A DNA stretch of 64,000 nt, taken from NCBI GenBank assembly GCA_017391675.1, contig JAFOXR010000040.1, positions 1-64,000 on the forward strand, read 5' to 3'. Position numbers and translations under genes: made by a program. The DNA comes from Muribaculaceae bacterium. GTDB taxonomy: Bacteria > Bacteroidota > Bacteroidia > Bacteroidales > Muribaculaceae. Below, one piece after another: positions 43,483-52,108 of this stretch (positions are counted from its first letter, which is position 1; every line of letters starts with the position of its first letter). The notes beneath the pieces were generated by a model. That model was not told the DNA's origin and ran no database searches. It saw only the letters and a list, made by a program, of their open reading frames with translations.

Positions 43483-44511
43483 TTATTCAACGATTGTTAC
43501 CCAGTTGTGAGTGTCAGGCTCATCACCAAGTTGGATTGCACGCAATCTGTTGTATAGCTTGGTTGTGATTGGACCAGCTTCATCATCGCTGCCGAAAGTG
43601 TAGCTCTTGCCTTCTTCGATGTCGTCGATGCGAGAAATTGGAGTAGCTACAGCTGCAGTACCGCATTCTGCCGCTTCTTGGCATTCGGCAAGTTCTTCAA
43701 GAGGAATAGGGCGGCATTCCACTTCAATACCCAGGTCCTTAGCAATCTGCTGAAGACTCATGTTTGTCACTGAAGGCAGGATAGAACCCGATTTAGGAGT
43801 GATGTAAACTCCGTCTTTGATTGCGAAGAAATTGGCTGGACCGCATTCATCGATGTATTTCTTTTCTTTAGGATCAAGATACAGCACAGCAGAATAGCCT
43901 TCCGACTTAGCGCGTTCGCCTGCCATAAGGCTAGCTGCATAGTTTCCACCCACTTTGTATCGTCCAGTACCGCAAGGAGCTGCGCGGTCGTATTCGCGGT
44001 AGATTGCCACCTTAGTAGGCTTGAAACCTTCCTTGAAGTAAGGTCCTACTGGAGTTACGAAGATAAGGAAAATGTATTCGGTAGCAGGCTTAACGCCAAC
44101 TTGTGCGCTCACGCCTATTTCAAGAGGGCGGATATATAGTGATGCGCCACTGCCGTAAGGAGGAATGAAACGCTCGTTAGCCAAAACCACTTTTTTTACC
44201 ATTTCGCAGAACAGTTCTTCGGGAATAGGTGCCATCATGATACCGTTAGCACTGCGTTGAATACGCTTCGCATTCTCGTCCATGCGGAACACTCTTATTT
44301 TTCCGTCTTTTCCACGGAAAGCCTTCATTCCTTCAAATATTTCCTGTCCGTAGTGAAGGCAGGTAGCTGCCATGTGTATGTTGAGGTTTTCGGAGTCGGT
44401 TACTTCTATTTCACCCCATTTGCCGTCTTTGTAAGTGCATCGCACATTATAGTCGGTCTTCATGTAACCAAAAGAAAGGTTACTCCAGTCAATGTTTGCG
44501 CTCTTATCCAT
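43483..44511 (-). CDS. ilvE: Branched-chain amino acid aminotransferase
   Basis: A 342-residue fold-type IV PLP enzyme of the long (eukaryote-like, ~340-residue) branch. Motifs: LHYGQEIFEGMKAFRGKDG near residue 55, the PLP lysine in GRYKVGGNYAASL, and the cofactor-binding SGSILPSVTN and CGTAAVATPI. It makes or degrades leucine, isoleucine and valine by exchange with 2-oxoglutarate. It leads the pair ilvE-HD. Confidence 0.95.
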   Translation of the reverse strand: MDKSANIDWSNLSFGYMKTDYNVRCTYKDGKWGEIEVTDSENLNIHMAATCLHYGQEIFEGMKAFRGKDGKIRVFRMDENAKRIQRSANGIMMAPIPEELFCEMVKKVVLANERFIPPYGSGASLYIRPLEIGVSAQVGVKPATEYIFLIFVTPVGPYFKEGFKPTKVAIYREYDRAAPCGTGRYKVGGNYAASLMAGERAKSEGYSAVLYLDPKEKKYIDECGPANFFAIKDGVYITPKSGSILPSVTNMSLQQIAKDLGIEVECRPIPLEELAECQEAAECGTAAVATPISRIDDIEEGKSYTFGSDDEAGPITTKLYNRLRAIQLGDEPDTHNWVTIVE

Positions 44512-44551
44512 TTCTTATTCGATTAGAATAGTAGATTTATATGTTTTGTTA

Positions 44552-44890
44552 TTACATTGCGACTTTTTGAGTCACATTCCCAACTTTTACAATGTATATT
44601 CCTCTGGAATTGACTTTCAGCATGGAAGTCCCTGCATTAAGTTCGGCTTGTGAAACTAGCTGCCCCAAGATGGTGAATACCTTAACTTGAGCCTTGTGTG
44701 GAAGTTTTACGACGATGTTCCCGTCCTTGCTGAAGATTTCAATGCCGTCGGGCATTGCAGGTTGAGAATTCTGACTGCCAGGGGCTTGCATTTCACTGCT
44801 GGTGCTTCGCCATTGCAATTGCGCAACAGCATTGTCTGCAAACGAAATGCTTGCAAACGCTATTAGTACCAATGTAAAGAATCTATTCAT
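44552..44890 (-). CDS. Small secreted protein consisting of a sorting-like C-terminal domain
   Basis: A 112-residue protein: signal peptide 1-23 (cut near AVAQ), a polar linker with QAPGSQNSQPAMPDG, then a C-terminal part of about 65 residues (IEIFSKDGNIVVKLPHKAQV, KVFTILGQLVSQAELNAG, SRGIYIVKVGNVTQKVAM) that matches the type IX secretion C-terminal sorting domain pattern (V-x-I-x-x-x-x-G, G-I-Y-x-V-x-V). No cargo domain lies between the two. A -7 box lies 27 bases upstream. It may be a remnant of a larger secreted protein or a free beta-sandwich. Confidence 0.72.
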   Translation of the reverse strand: MNRFFTLVLIAFASISFADNAVAQLQWRSTSSEMQAPGSQNSQPAMPDGIEIFSKDGNIVVKLPHKAQVKVFTILGQLVSQAELNAGTSMLKVNSRGIYIVKVGNVTQKVAM

Positions 44891-44916
44891 TATTTGTTCG
44901 CCCCTAAATATTTTTA

Positions 44917-44924
44917 CAAATATA
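44917..44924 (-). promoter_or_regulatory. Candidate -7 box for the small secreted protein gene
   Basis: CAAATATA on the plus strand is TATATTTG on the minus strand, an exact -7 match, 26 bases before the start. A TTG box (44948-44950) is 23 bp upstream, somewhat too far. Confidence 0.45.
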
Positions 44925-44965
44925 CGGCAAATAATTTAGGTATAAAACAATAAATAGCAATTTTT

Positions 44966-45292
44966 CTAGTTGTTGCCTTCGTCAAATGGGTATTTGCGTC
45001 TAGGATTTTTGGGGAACCAGCCTTTTCTCACCCGTTCTTGCTGTTGGAAAACTTCCAGTATGCTCCAGAAAGAAGAGAATGCAGTTACGCCTAGCAGAGC
45101 CGAAAACAGAACATTTTCCACTACTATGGTGAAAACACCGCAAATAATGCCCAGTATAAGGAATGCCCACCAGCAACGAGTGCCGAAGTGGTATTCGCCT
45201 TTGATTACGATAGGGTGAAATAATCCGATTATCAGAAATGTGCTGATGCCTATAACTAGTCCCAGTAGATTGTGTTGCTCAAGAAAATCCAT
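44966..45292 (-). CDS. DUF4491 family membrane protein
   Basis: A 108-residue inner-membrane protein with about three helices and the DUF4491 pattern: LLGLVIGISTFLIIGLFHPIV at the start, CWWAFLILGI, FSSFWSI..VFQQQERVRKGWFPKNPRRKYPF at the end (split). The tail W-F-P-K-N-P-x-R-K-Y is highly conserved in Bacteroidetes and Firmicutes members. Function unknown. It lies 26 bases after the PAP2 gene. Confidence 0.85.
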   Translation of the reverse strand: MDFLEQHNLLGLVIGISTFLIIGLFHPIVIKGEYHFGTRCWWAFLILGIICGVFTIVVENVLFSALLGVTAFSSFWSILEVFQQQERVRKGWFPKNPRRKYPFDEGNN

Positions 45293-45318
45293 ATATATGA
45301 TATTTAGTTAGGAGTTGT

Positions 45319-46092
45319 TTAGAATTGTATCGCCATTGCTAGTCCTGGGGCATTGTGATAACTGTCATAGGTGGGCATGGCTATGAATGAAGTATCGTGC
45401 TTGCCCTTGTCTAGTCCCAGAATTTTCTTTTCCCACGGAAGCAGCCAGTAACCGATGCGTGAGCTCAATATGCCAATGCCGGCTGCACCTATCACATCGC
45501 CTATCCAGTGCCTGTTGTTGTAAAGTCGCAGGAATGCTGTACCTGTAGCAATCGTATATCCTGCAAGTCCCCACCAGTTGCCGTAGCTTATTCTCAAATT
45601 TTCGGCTCCCAGGAATGCGGTTGCCACATGTCCTGAGGGGAAGGAGTGGTTATCGCTGCCGTCGGGTCTCATCTTATTAATGGAATGCTTAAGCCCTTGA
45701 GTGAGCACGAACATGGCGGCATAGGAAGTGGCAGTGACAAGCAGCCTGTCCTTAATGTCGTAGTTGCTTTTGACTCCTGAGAAATGAAGTATATATTCAG
45801 TGGCAGTAGGCACAAAACGCAAGTACTCGTCAAGTCCTATGCGGTGGTGGTTGCCTCTCATGTTAACCATGCCTTCATGCACACTTTCGTCCAGCTTTTC
45901 CATTGGGTTGAGGAACAGGCTGGTAGCCCCAACAGCAACAAGCGCTCCAGGCAGAATCAATTCTTTAGCCTTAAAGCGGTACTGGCTGTCAGTGCCGCTT
46001 ATGGATAGAGTGTCAGTTTTATTAGTTGCATTAACCGGAGAAAATGCAACAATAAGTACTGTTGTGGTGAAAAGTAGTAACTTTTTTATCAT
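45319..46092 (-). CDS. PAP2-family membrane phosphatase
   Basis: A 257-residue protein with a signal peptide (residues 1-22). The three phosphatase motifs are present: KHSINKMRP (K-x6-RP), SFPSGHVAT (PSGH) and RLYNNRHWIGD (R-x5-H-x3-D). Such enzymes dephosphorylate lipid phosphates such as undecaprenyl pyrophosphate, phosphatidate or lipid A; the substrate is open. An exact -7 box ends only five bases before its ATG (46097-46104). Confidence 0.9.
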   Translation of the reverse strand: MIKKLLLFTTTVLIVAFSPVNATNKTDTLSISGTDSQYRFKAKELILPGALVAVGATSLFLNPMEKLDESVHEGMVNMRGNHHRIGLDEYLRFVPTATEYILHFSGVKSNYDIKDRLLVTATSYAAMFVLTQGLKHSINKMRPDGSDNHSFPSGHVATAFLGAENLRISYGNWWGLAGYTIATGTAFLRLYNNRHWIGDVIGAAGIGILSSRIGYWLLPWEKKILGLDKGKHDTSFIAMPTYDSYHNAPGLAMAIQF

Positions 46093-46164
46093 GGCACAAA
46101 GATACTACAAATAATTAGAATAGAAAGTTTCCGTAGTAGGAGGCTTTCCCTAATGGACTATAAA

Positions 46165-48567
46165 TTATTTTCGCCCTTCCAGGTCTTCGTTTGTGATTGT
46201 CTTGTTGGTCTTTTTTACGCTTGCCTTCAGTGAACCGAACCTGTAGGACAGATTGATGCCAAATGCTCGTCCCCAGTTGTTGTGGGAGAATGTGCCTAGC
46301 ACATCGCCTTGAACGGTTCGGGACTTGCTCCAGATTGTCTTGCCGGAAAATGGGTTCTGTGCTCCTAGCTTAACGGTGAGTCTGTCTTCTTTCAAGAAAG
46401 AACGGCTAAGGTTGCACCCGTAGCTAGTGTAGGTACTTCCTTGAGTATAGACATTGTTGACCCCGCTGTTGAAACAGAAGAAATTGGCGTTTAGCTTTAA
46501 TTTCCAGAATAGGTTCTGGCTAACATTGACATAGCAATTTCCTCCCCAACCGTGATTTTGCAGGTTTTGTGCGTTGCTGAACTTGTTGTAGCGCAATGAG
46601 CCGTTGAAAACGACGGTCGTTGATTTGGTTGCTGTCCATTGAGCGTACAGATTCCAGGCGATGCGCCTGAATTTGGCATTGTTGGCATAAGTGCTGTACT
46701 TGATGCCGTCTATAACATAGTCGTAGTCGGAATACATATTGTTGGCCCAAGCGTAATCTACCGATGTGTTGACGGTGATTTTGGGTTTCATGAGAGTATA
46801 GGAAAACCTTACGGAGTTTCGGCGCGTACTCTTCAAGTTGGGGTTCCCTCGTGAAATGGTTGTGGCACTTTGCGACACAGCCGGATTCAGGAATGTTATG
46901 CCAGGACGGTTGATGCGTGTGGCAAAGTTCAATTTCAGGGTATTGGAGTCATTTATCTTGTAACTTCCGCTTAGAGTGGGCACAATGTCGCCTATGTTGC
47001 TGTGAAAAGAAGGCTCGTCGGAGTTCTTGTATTCACCTCGCAAGTGGGCTAGCTCATATCTCATGCCGGCTCTTGCTCCCCAACGCTTGCTGTTGAACGA
47101 ATATTCTCCGTATACAGCACCTATGTGCGTGATGTGGCTGAAGTCGGTGAAGACACTTTCGTTGCTGTACTTGTACAATGTCTCGCTAAAATTCTGACGG
47201 AGAATGTATTTCAGCCCCATTTCGATTTTGTGTTTTTCGGCAAAAGGCCGTGTCCAGTCAAACTGGAATGTGTGCTCGTAGAAGTTCAGTTTGTTGTTGG
47301 TACTCTTGCTGTCATAGCTTAGCGGAAAATTATACAGGTCCTGGTAAGATTCTTCGCTGCGGTTGTCCTGATTGGTAGACGAAAGCAGATACGACAGTGT
47401 GAAGGCTTCACCTTTATTCCTTGTCAAGTGCTGGTAGTCCACTTTTCCGTTGAAATCGAAATACTTGGATTTAGGAGTCCTTCCTAGTGTAGAATAGGAA
47501 TATATTATGTCGCCTGCCGGTGATAGCATCTTTGCCGCGCCAGTGCTGGAATAGTGCATGTTAAACAAGTAGCCGTCAAAAGTGAGCGTTACGAGATTCA
47601 TTGTGTCTATTTCGTAGCTTGTCTCGATATTGCCGTAGTGGAAGCTGCCTTTGACATCGCTGTTGCGTATTGATGCAATGTGCCTGTTGCCCGTGTTGAC
47701 ATAGGTGTCATCGGAGCAGCCGTATTCGTTAATGTTGGATTTTCCGATATTGTTGTAGGTGTAATTGACGGTGGTTGTGAATCGTCCTGCCTGTGTTGTG
47801 AGATATCCGCTGGCACCATATGATTCGTTGGTGTTGGCGTTTGCACTTACTGTGCCAGCAACGCCGTTAATGGCATTGCTGTCGTCGGTGATGATGTTTA
47901 GGATGCCGTTCACACCTTCGGCATCATACTTAGCTCCCGGCTCGGTAATTACTTCTATGCGCTTGATAAGGCTAGCGGGAATGGATTTGAGTACATCTTT
48001 GGGATTGTTGCTCCACCCAGCATTAGGCCTTCCGTTCTTGTATATCTTGAAATTGCTGCTTCCGTTCACGAGAATGTTGTCTTCTCCGTCAATAGTTACC
48101 ATAGGCACTTTGCGAAGCATTTCAAAGATGTTGCTGGTCTTGCTCTCGTTATCGGCTTTGATGTCGTAGCTCAGCCTGTCGATTTCGGTAGTTACGAGAG
48201 GCTTTTGTGCGACTACTTCAATGCCGGCAAGCGTGTTGGCATCGTTGTTTATGACCATAGTTCCGAAGTCTTTGCTGCGAGATGACTTCGTGAGCTCAAA
48301 TTCTTCCTTTATAGGAGCTTTGCCTACCGAAGTTATGACGATAGAGTATTTGCCAGCAGCATTTAATTCTTGCCTGAAATGTCCGTTAATGTCGGTGACT
48401 CCCATTTTTACGGGCTTTTCGTTATTGGTTGAGCTGTATATTCTCACTGTTGCATAGGGTTCGCTCACTCCAGTAGAGTCGGTTACGGCTCCAGTAACAG
48501 AATATTGTGCCAGTGCTTGGATACTTGTGGAAAGAAATACAAGTGCAAGCAAAAAATACTTTTGCAT
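46165..48567 (-). CDS. TonB-dependent receptor-like outer membrane protein
   Basis: An 800-residue protein. Signal peptide 1-20 (ALAQ). Residues 22-100 are a carboxypeptidase-regulatory-like domain (YSVTGAVTDSTGVSEPYATV), residues about 120-225 a plug (NIFEMLRKVPMVTIDGEDNILVNG is the family motif, given here in part: FEMLRKVPMVTIDGEDN), then a barrel of about 570 residues of the OMP_b-brl_3 type, ending in a basic cytoplasm-excluded tail (KKTNKTITNEDLEGRK) rather than an aromatic residue. No SusD gene or regulator adjoins it. Substrate unknown. Confidence 0.85.
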   Translation of the reverse strand: MQKYFLLALVFLSTSIQALAQYSVTGAVTDSTGVSEPYATVRIYSSTNNEKPVKMGVTDINGHFRQELNAAGKYSIVITSVGKAPIKEEFELTKSSRSKDFGTMVINNDANTLAGIEVVAQKPLVTTEIDRLSYDIKADNESKTSNIFEMLRKVPMVTIDGEDNILVNGSSNFKIYKNGRPNAGWSNNPKDVLKSIPASLIKRIEVITEPGAKYDAEGVNGILNIITDDSNAINGVAGTVSANANTNESYGASGYLTTQAGRFTTTVNYTYNNIGKSNINEYGCSDDTYVNTGNRHIASIRNSDVKGSFHYGNIETSYEIDTMNLVTLTFDGYLFNMHYSSTGAAKMLSPAGDIIYSYSTLGRTPKSKYFDFNGKVDYQHLTRNKGEAFTLSYLLSSTNQDNRSEESYQDLYNFPLSYDSKSTNNKLNFYEHTFQFDWTRPFAEKHKIEMGLKYILRQNFSETLYKYSNESVFTDFSHITHIGAVYGEYSFNSKRWGARAGMRYELAHLRGEYKNSDEPSFHSNIGDIVPTLSGSYKINDSNTLKLNFATRINRPGITFLNPAVSQSATTISRGNPNLKSTRRNSVRFSYTLMKPKITVNTSVDYAWANNMYSDYDYVIDGIKYSTYANNAKFRRIAWNLYAQWTATKSTTVVFNGSLRYNKFSNAQNLQNHGWGGNCYVNVSQNLFWKLKLNANFFCFNSGVNNVYTQGSTYTSYGCNLSRSFLKEDRLTVKLGAQNPFSGKTIWSKSRTVQGDVLGTFSHNNWGRAFGINLSYRFGSLKASVKKTNKTITNEDLEGRK

Positions 48568-48735
48568 GATGTGTATATGTGTTAAGTTTGCCTATTAGAC
48601 GAGCACTTAGGCGTATTCGTTGCAGAAGGCATAGGCTTTTTAATGTCTTTTTGCATAGTGAGCGGAAAAAAGACAATTATTAACGCAAGGACAGGAATTA
48701 CCGTCTTGTGAAATCAAGAGGTGATGGGCAGCGGG

Positions 48736-49497
48736 CTAGATTGTTATCTTTGCAAGCCTTTGTTCAAGGTCGGTGCTATTCAGTTTAGTGTAAAGCTGTC
48801 CTTTATAGGCAAGTGATATGTTGCCGGTTTCTTCGGAAACTACAATGGCAATAGCATCGGTAGCTTGCACTATGCCCAACGCTGCACGGTGACGCAAGCC
48901 GAGATATCGTGGCAGACTGGTGTCGTGAGAAACTGGCATGATGCAGCCCGCAGCCGATAGCATTCCGTCGGAAATGATAAGCGCTCCGTCGTGAAGCGGA
49001 CTGTTTTTGAAGAAGATATTCTCGATAAGGCGAGTGTTGATTTTTGCATTGATGATGTCGCCAGTGCGTTCGTAGTTTTCAAGCGATACGGCTTGCTGAA
49101 TAACGATTAAAGCTCCAGTCTTTGACTTGGACATGCTCATGCATGCATAAACGACAGGTATTATCCAGTTCTTTGAATCTCCATTGTCCTTGCTTCTGGC
49201 GAAAATCTTGCGGAATAGATTCCAGCGCTTGTTAGAGCCTAGTTCGACAAGGAAACGCTTAATCTGGTCCTGGAACAGAATGACAATGATGATAAGACCG
49301 ATGTTGATGAACTTATCCATGATTGTGCCTATAAGTTTCATGTCAAGAATCTTGTAGACAACCACCCATAGCACTATGAATGCAAGTACTCCGATGAAGA
49401 TGTTGAGCGTGCCCGATTCTTTCATCGTCTTGTAGATGCCATACAGCAGTGTCGCTGCGATAAGTATGTCGATAATATCCTTTATTCCGAATTCCAT
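48736..49497 (-). CDS. cdaA: Diadenylate cyclase (c-di-AMP synthase)
   Basis: A 253-residue membrane enzyme. Three hydrophobic helices occupy the first 75 residues, then a DAC domain with the catalytic motifs DGA (SPLHDGALIISDG) and RHR (LGLRHRAALGI). It joins two ATP molecules to make c-di-AMP, which controls potassium and osmolyte balance. It starts 12 bases after folP, a gene order often seen in Bacteroidetes. No cdaR gene is present here. Confidence 0.95.
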   Translation of the reverse strand: MEFGIKDIIDILIAATLLYGIYKTMKESGTLNIFIGVLAFIVLWVVVYKILDMKLIGTIMDKFINIGLIIIVILFQDQIKRFLVELGSNKRWNLFRKIFARSKDNGDSKNWIIPVVYACMSMSKSKTGALIVIQQAVSLENYERTGDIINAKINTRLIENIFFKNSPLHDGALIISDGMLSAAGCIMPVSHDTSLPRYLGLRHRAALGIVQATDAIAIVVSEETGNISLAYKGQLYTKLNSTDLEQRLAKITI

Positions 49498-49509
49498 ATT
49501 ATAATGTAG

Positions 49510-50367
49510 CTAGGTTAAATTCTGTGTTCTGGTGTATTGGGTTATTTTCACTGCTTCAACTGCTTCTTTTACATCGTGTACCCGCAGAATATGAGCACCT
49601 TGCATAAGAGCAATGGTGTTAAGCACCGTTGTGCCGTTGAGCGATGATTCTGGTGTGCCGTTGAGAGGCTTGTAAATCATTGACTTGCGTGAAATGCCTA
49701 CAAGTAAAGGCTTTTCTAGATTGTGGAACTCGTCAAGATTATTCATCAGCTCGTAGTTCTGCTGAACGGTCTTGCTGAATCCGAATCCCGGATCAATGAT
49801 TATGTCGCTAGCGCCGCATTGTTCAAGCTCGGTGATTTTCATTGATAGTTCTTTCACTACATCGCATGTAACGCAATCGTAGTGGGTGAGAGTGGCCATG
49901 TTTTTGGGCGTGCCTCGCATGTGCATGAGTATGTAAGGCGTTCCCAGTTCTCCTACAGTCCTGAACATTGCAGGGTCAAGGTTGCCGCCTGAAATGTCGT
50001 TGATAATGTCTGCTCCCCATTCATTGACGCATCGGCGTGCGATGTCGGCTCTGAAAGTGTCTACCGAAACTATGGCATCGGGTGCTTCTCTTCTGATGAG
50101 TGAAAGTCCCTGTTCCAGCCTTCGGTATTCTTCTTCGGGAGTAACTTCGGTTGCCCCAGATCGTGAAGAATATCCGCCTATGTCAATGATTCTTGCACCT
50201 TCGTCAATTATCTGATGAATGCGTTTCACAATGCCTTCTTCACAGTTGCAACGGCTGTTGCCATAGAACGAGTCGGGAGTGACATTGAGTATGCCCATCA
50301 CCCACGGTTCGCTTATCGTAATGCTTTTGCCGCGTAGCTTAATGGTGTATGGAGTGAAAGCCTTCAT
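49510..50367 (-). CDS. folP: Dihydropteroate synthase
   Basis: A 285-residue TIM-barrel enzyme of folate synthesis that joins p-aminobenzoate to the pterin. Motifs: VMGILNVTPDSF (residues 23-34), DIGGYSSRSGA, DIINDISGG, IIDPGFGFSKT, VGISRKS and LRVHDVKEAV. It is the sulfonamide target. It precedes cdaA by 12 bases. Confidence 0.96.
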   Translation of the reverse strand: MKAFTPYTIKLRGKSITISEPWVMGILNVTPDSFYGNSRCNCEEGIVKRIHQIIDEGARIIDIGGYSSRSGATEVTPEEEYRRLEQGLSLIRREAPDAIVSVDTFRADIARRCVNEWGADIINDISGGNLDPAMFRTVGELGTPYILMHMRGTPKNMATLTHYDCVTCDVVKELSMKITELEQCGASDIIIDPGFGFSKTVQQNYELMNNLDEFHNLEKPLLVGISRKSMIYKPLNGTPESSLNGTTVLNTIALMQGAHILRVHDVKEAVEAVKITQYTRTQNLT

Positions 50368-50407
50368 CGCATATACTGTAATACAGTTGCTAAATTAGCT
50401 ATAAATT

Positions 50408-51775
50408 TCAAATAAACAATGCTTCAATGTGCTTAAACAGTCCTATTACATACAGGAATATGAGTGCAATGGCCGCAGGAGCAATGTATTTTATGCAGAA
50501 AATTATGGGCTTCATGAGTTTTACATTCAATGTGCCGTTATTGGTAAGCTGTTCCTTGACAACTTTCTTGTCCATAATCCAGCCAACGAATATCGCGAGC
50601 AAGAAACCTCCTGCAGGTAGAAGAATGTTTGAAGAAACATAATCGAATAGGTCGAAGATGTTCTTGTCAAACAACTTGATATCTCCAAGTACATTGAATG
50701 ACAGCGCGCATAATGAACCGAACACGATGGCAATGATAGTGTTGAGCCATGTCGCTTTCTTGCGCGACATGTTATGTTCCTCGGTGAAGAATGTGATGAA
50801 AATTTCGCTCATTGAAATGGTAGATGTGACAGAAGCGAAGAACAGCAGCACGAAGAATGCCAATGACCAGAAATATCCGCCAGGCATCTGCTGGAAGATG
50901 TTAGGCAAAACTTCGAAAACCAGTTTCGGTCCTGCAGTAGGTTCTGCACCGAAGGAGAATACGGCAGGGAATATGATTACTCCTGCAAGTACAGCCACGC
51001 ATGTGTCGAGTAAAGCGATTATCGTAGCGCTTCTCACTAGTGGTGTCTTGTTTGAGAAGTAAGAAGCGTAAGTTAAAAGGCAGGTTAGCCCTAGACTCAA
51101 AGAGAAGAATGCTTGTCCCATTGCACCCACTACCATACCCGGAGATACTTGAGAGAAGTCGGGCATGAACATGAATTTTAGCCCTTCGGTTGCCTTTGGA
51201 AGCAGTAATGAGTTTATGCTGAAAACAATTAGAAGAATGAACAGCAGTGGCATAAGCAAATTTGATATGCGCTCGATGCCTTTCTGAATACCTTTGCGGA
51301 GAATCAGGAAGTTGGCTCCCAAAAACAGGTAGGTCCAAATCAAAGACCTCCAAGGATTGCCTACGAGAGAACTGAATATTTCGCTGTATTCCTGAGGCGT
51401 GTGACCGTTGAGAGAACCTGTTATTGAGAGAAAAAGGTATTCGGCAATCCATCCTGCAACCACTGAATAGAAACTGAGAATCATTGTTGATGCAATGATG
51501 CCTATGTAAGACAAAAAGCGGAACTTGCTTCCTGGTGCTAAAGTCTTGATGGCACTATTGGCATTCTTATGAGTTGAACGGCCAATGATGAACTCGGCTA
51601 TGATTACTGGGATGCCAAGCAAAATAACGCAAAGAATGTATATTGAGATGAATGCGCCCCCTCCGTGCATACCTGCTTCGTATGGGAAACGCCAAATGTT
51701 TCCAAGTCCTACAGCTGAGCCAACCGATGCGGCAATGACTCCCATTTTTGTTGCAAATTGTGCTCTTTCCGACAT
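50408..51775 (-). CDS. Sodium-dependent transporter, NSS/SNF family (copy 1)
   Basis: A 455-residue inner-membrane symporter with 11-12 helices and the LeuT-fold signature IAASVGSAVGLGNIWRFPYE at residues 14-33 (unwound helix 1 with the sodium and substrate site). The family moves amino acids or similar osmolytes with sodium. It is about as similar to the copy at 52109 as one expects of a tandem duplicate: the same length and the same motifs throughout. Confidence 0.93.
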   Translation of the reverse strand: MSERAQFATKMGVIAASVGSAVGLGNIWRFPYEAGMHGGGAFISIYILCVILLGIPVIIAEFIIGRSTHKNANSAIKTLAPGSKFRFLSYIGIIASTMILSFYSVVAGWIAEYLFLSITGSLNGHTPQEYSEIFSSLVGNPWRSLIWTYLFLGANFLILRKGIQKGIERISNLLMPLLFILLIVFSINSLLLPKATEGLKFMFMPDFSQVSPGMVVGAMGQAFFSLSLGLTCLLTYASYFSNKTPLVRSATIIALLDTCVAVLAGVIIFPAVFSFGAEPTAGPKLVFEVLPNIFQQMPGGYFWSLAFFVLLFFASVTSTISMSEIFITFFTEEHNMSRKKATWLNTIIAIVFGSLCALSFNVLGDIKLFDKNIFDLFDYVSSNILLPAGGFLLAIFVGWIMDKKVVKEQLTNNGTLNVKLMKPIIFCIKYIAPAAIALIFLYVIGLFKHIEALFI

Positions 51776-51808
51776 ATATTATTAAGTTGAGTTTTTTTTG
51801 TTTAAAAT

Positions 51809-52096
51809 TCAGTATTGTTTTATTTCTTCAAGATGAGATACCGTGAGTATTTCATTATCTTGGTCGTTTTTTTTCTGCTTGGTATTTTTCTTCTTCTGTT
51901 TCTTTTCGGCTTTAACCGTATCGGCTGCTGTCATTAGCTCCATTGCCGCTTGGCTGCTATCTTGAGTTGAGGCCGACGGAGTGTGTGGAAAAAGCCATTT
52001 TACAGCTACGATTATACCTATGATGGCAATGATGAATAGAAGTCCGGTTCTTTCATTGCGAGAAATGGATAGCAGTTCGTTAAGCCTTCTTTTCAT
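51809..52096 (-). CDS. Small single-span membrane protein with Lys-rich tail
   Basis: A 95-residue protein. Residues 3-20 are basic (RRLNELLSISRNERTG), then one transmembrane helix (LLFIIAIIGIIVAVKWLF) and a cytoplasm- or periplasm-facing polar tail with a lysine-rich stretch (KAEKKQKKKNTKQKKNDQ). The segment around SRNERTG with the helix resembles the N-terminus of Bacteroidetes helix-hairpin-helix (ComEA-like) membrane proteins, but no such domain follows, so it could be a truncated form. It lies between the two NSS transporter genes, 12 and 33 bases from them. The ATG at 52096 is preferred to a TTG at 52105. Confidence 0.65.
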   Translation of the reverse strand: MKRRLNELLSISRNERTGLLFIIAIIGIIVAVKWLFPHTPSASTQDSSQAAMELMTAADTVKAEKKQKKKNTKQKKNDQDNEILTVSHLEEIKQY

Positions 52097-52108
52097 CGCC
52101 TGCAAAGA

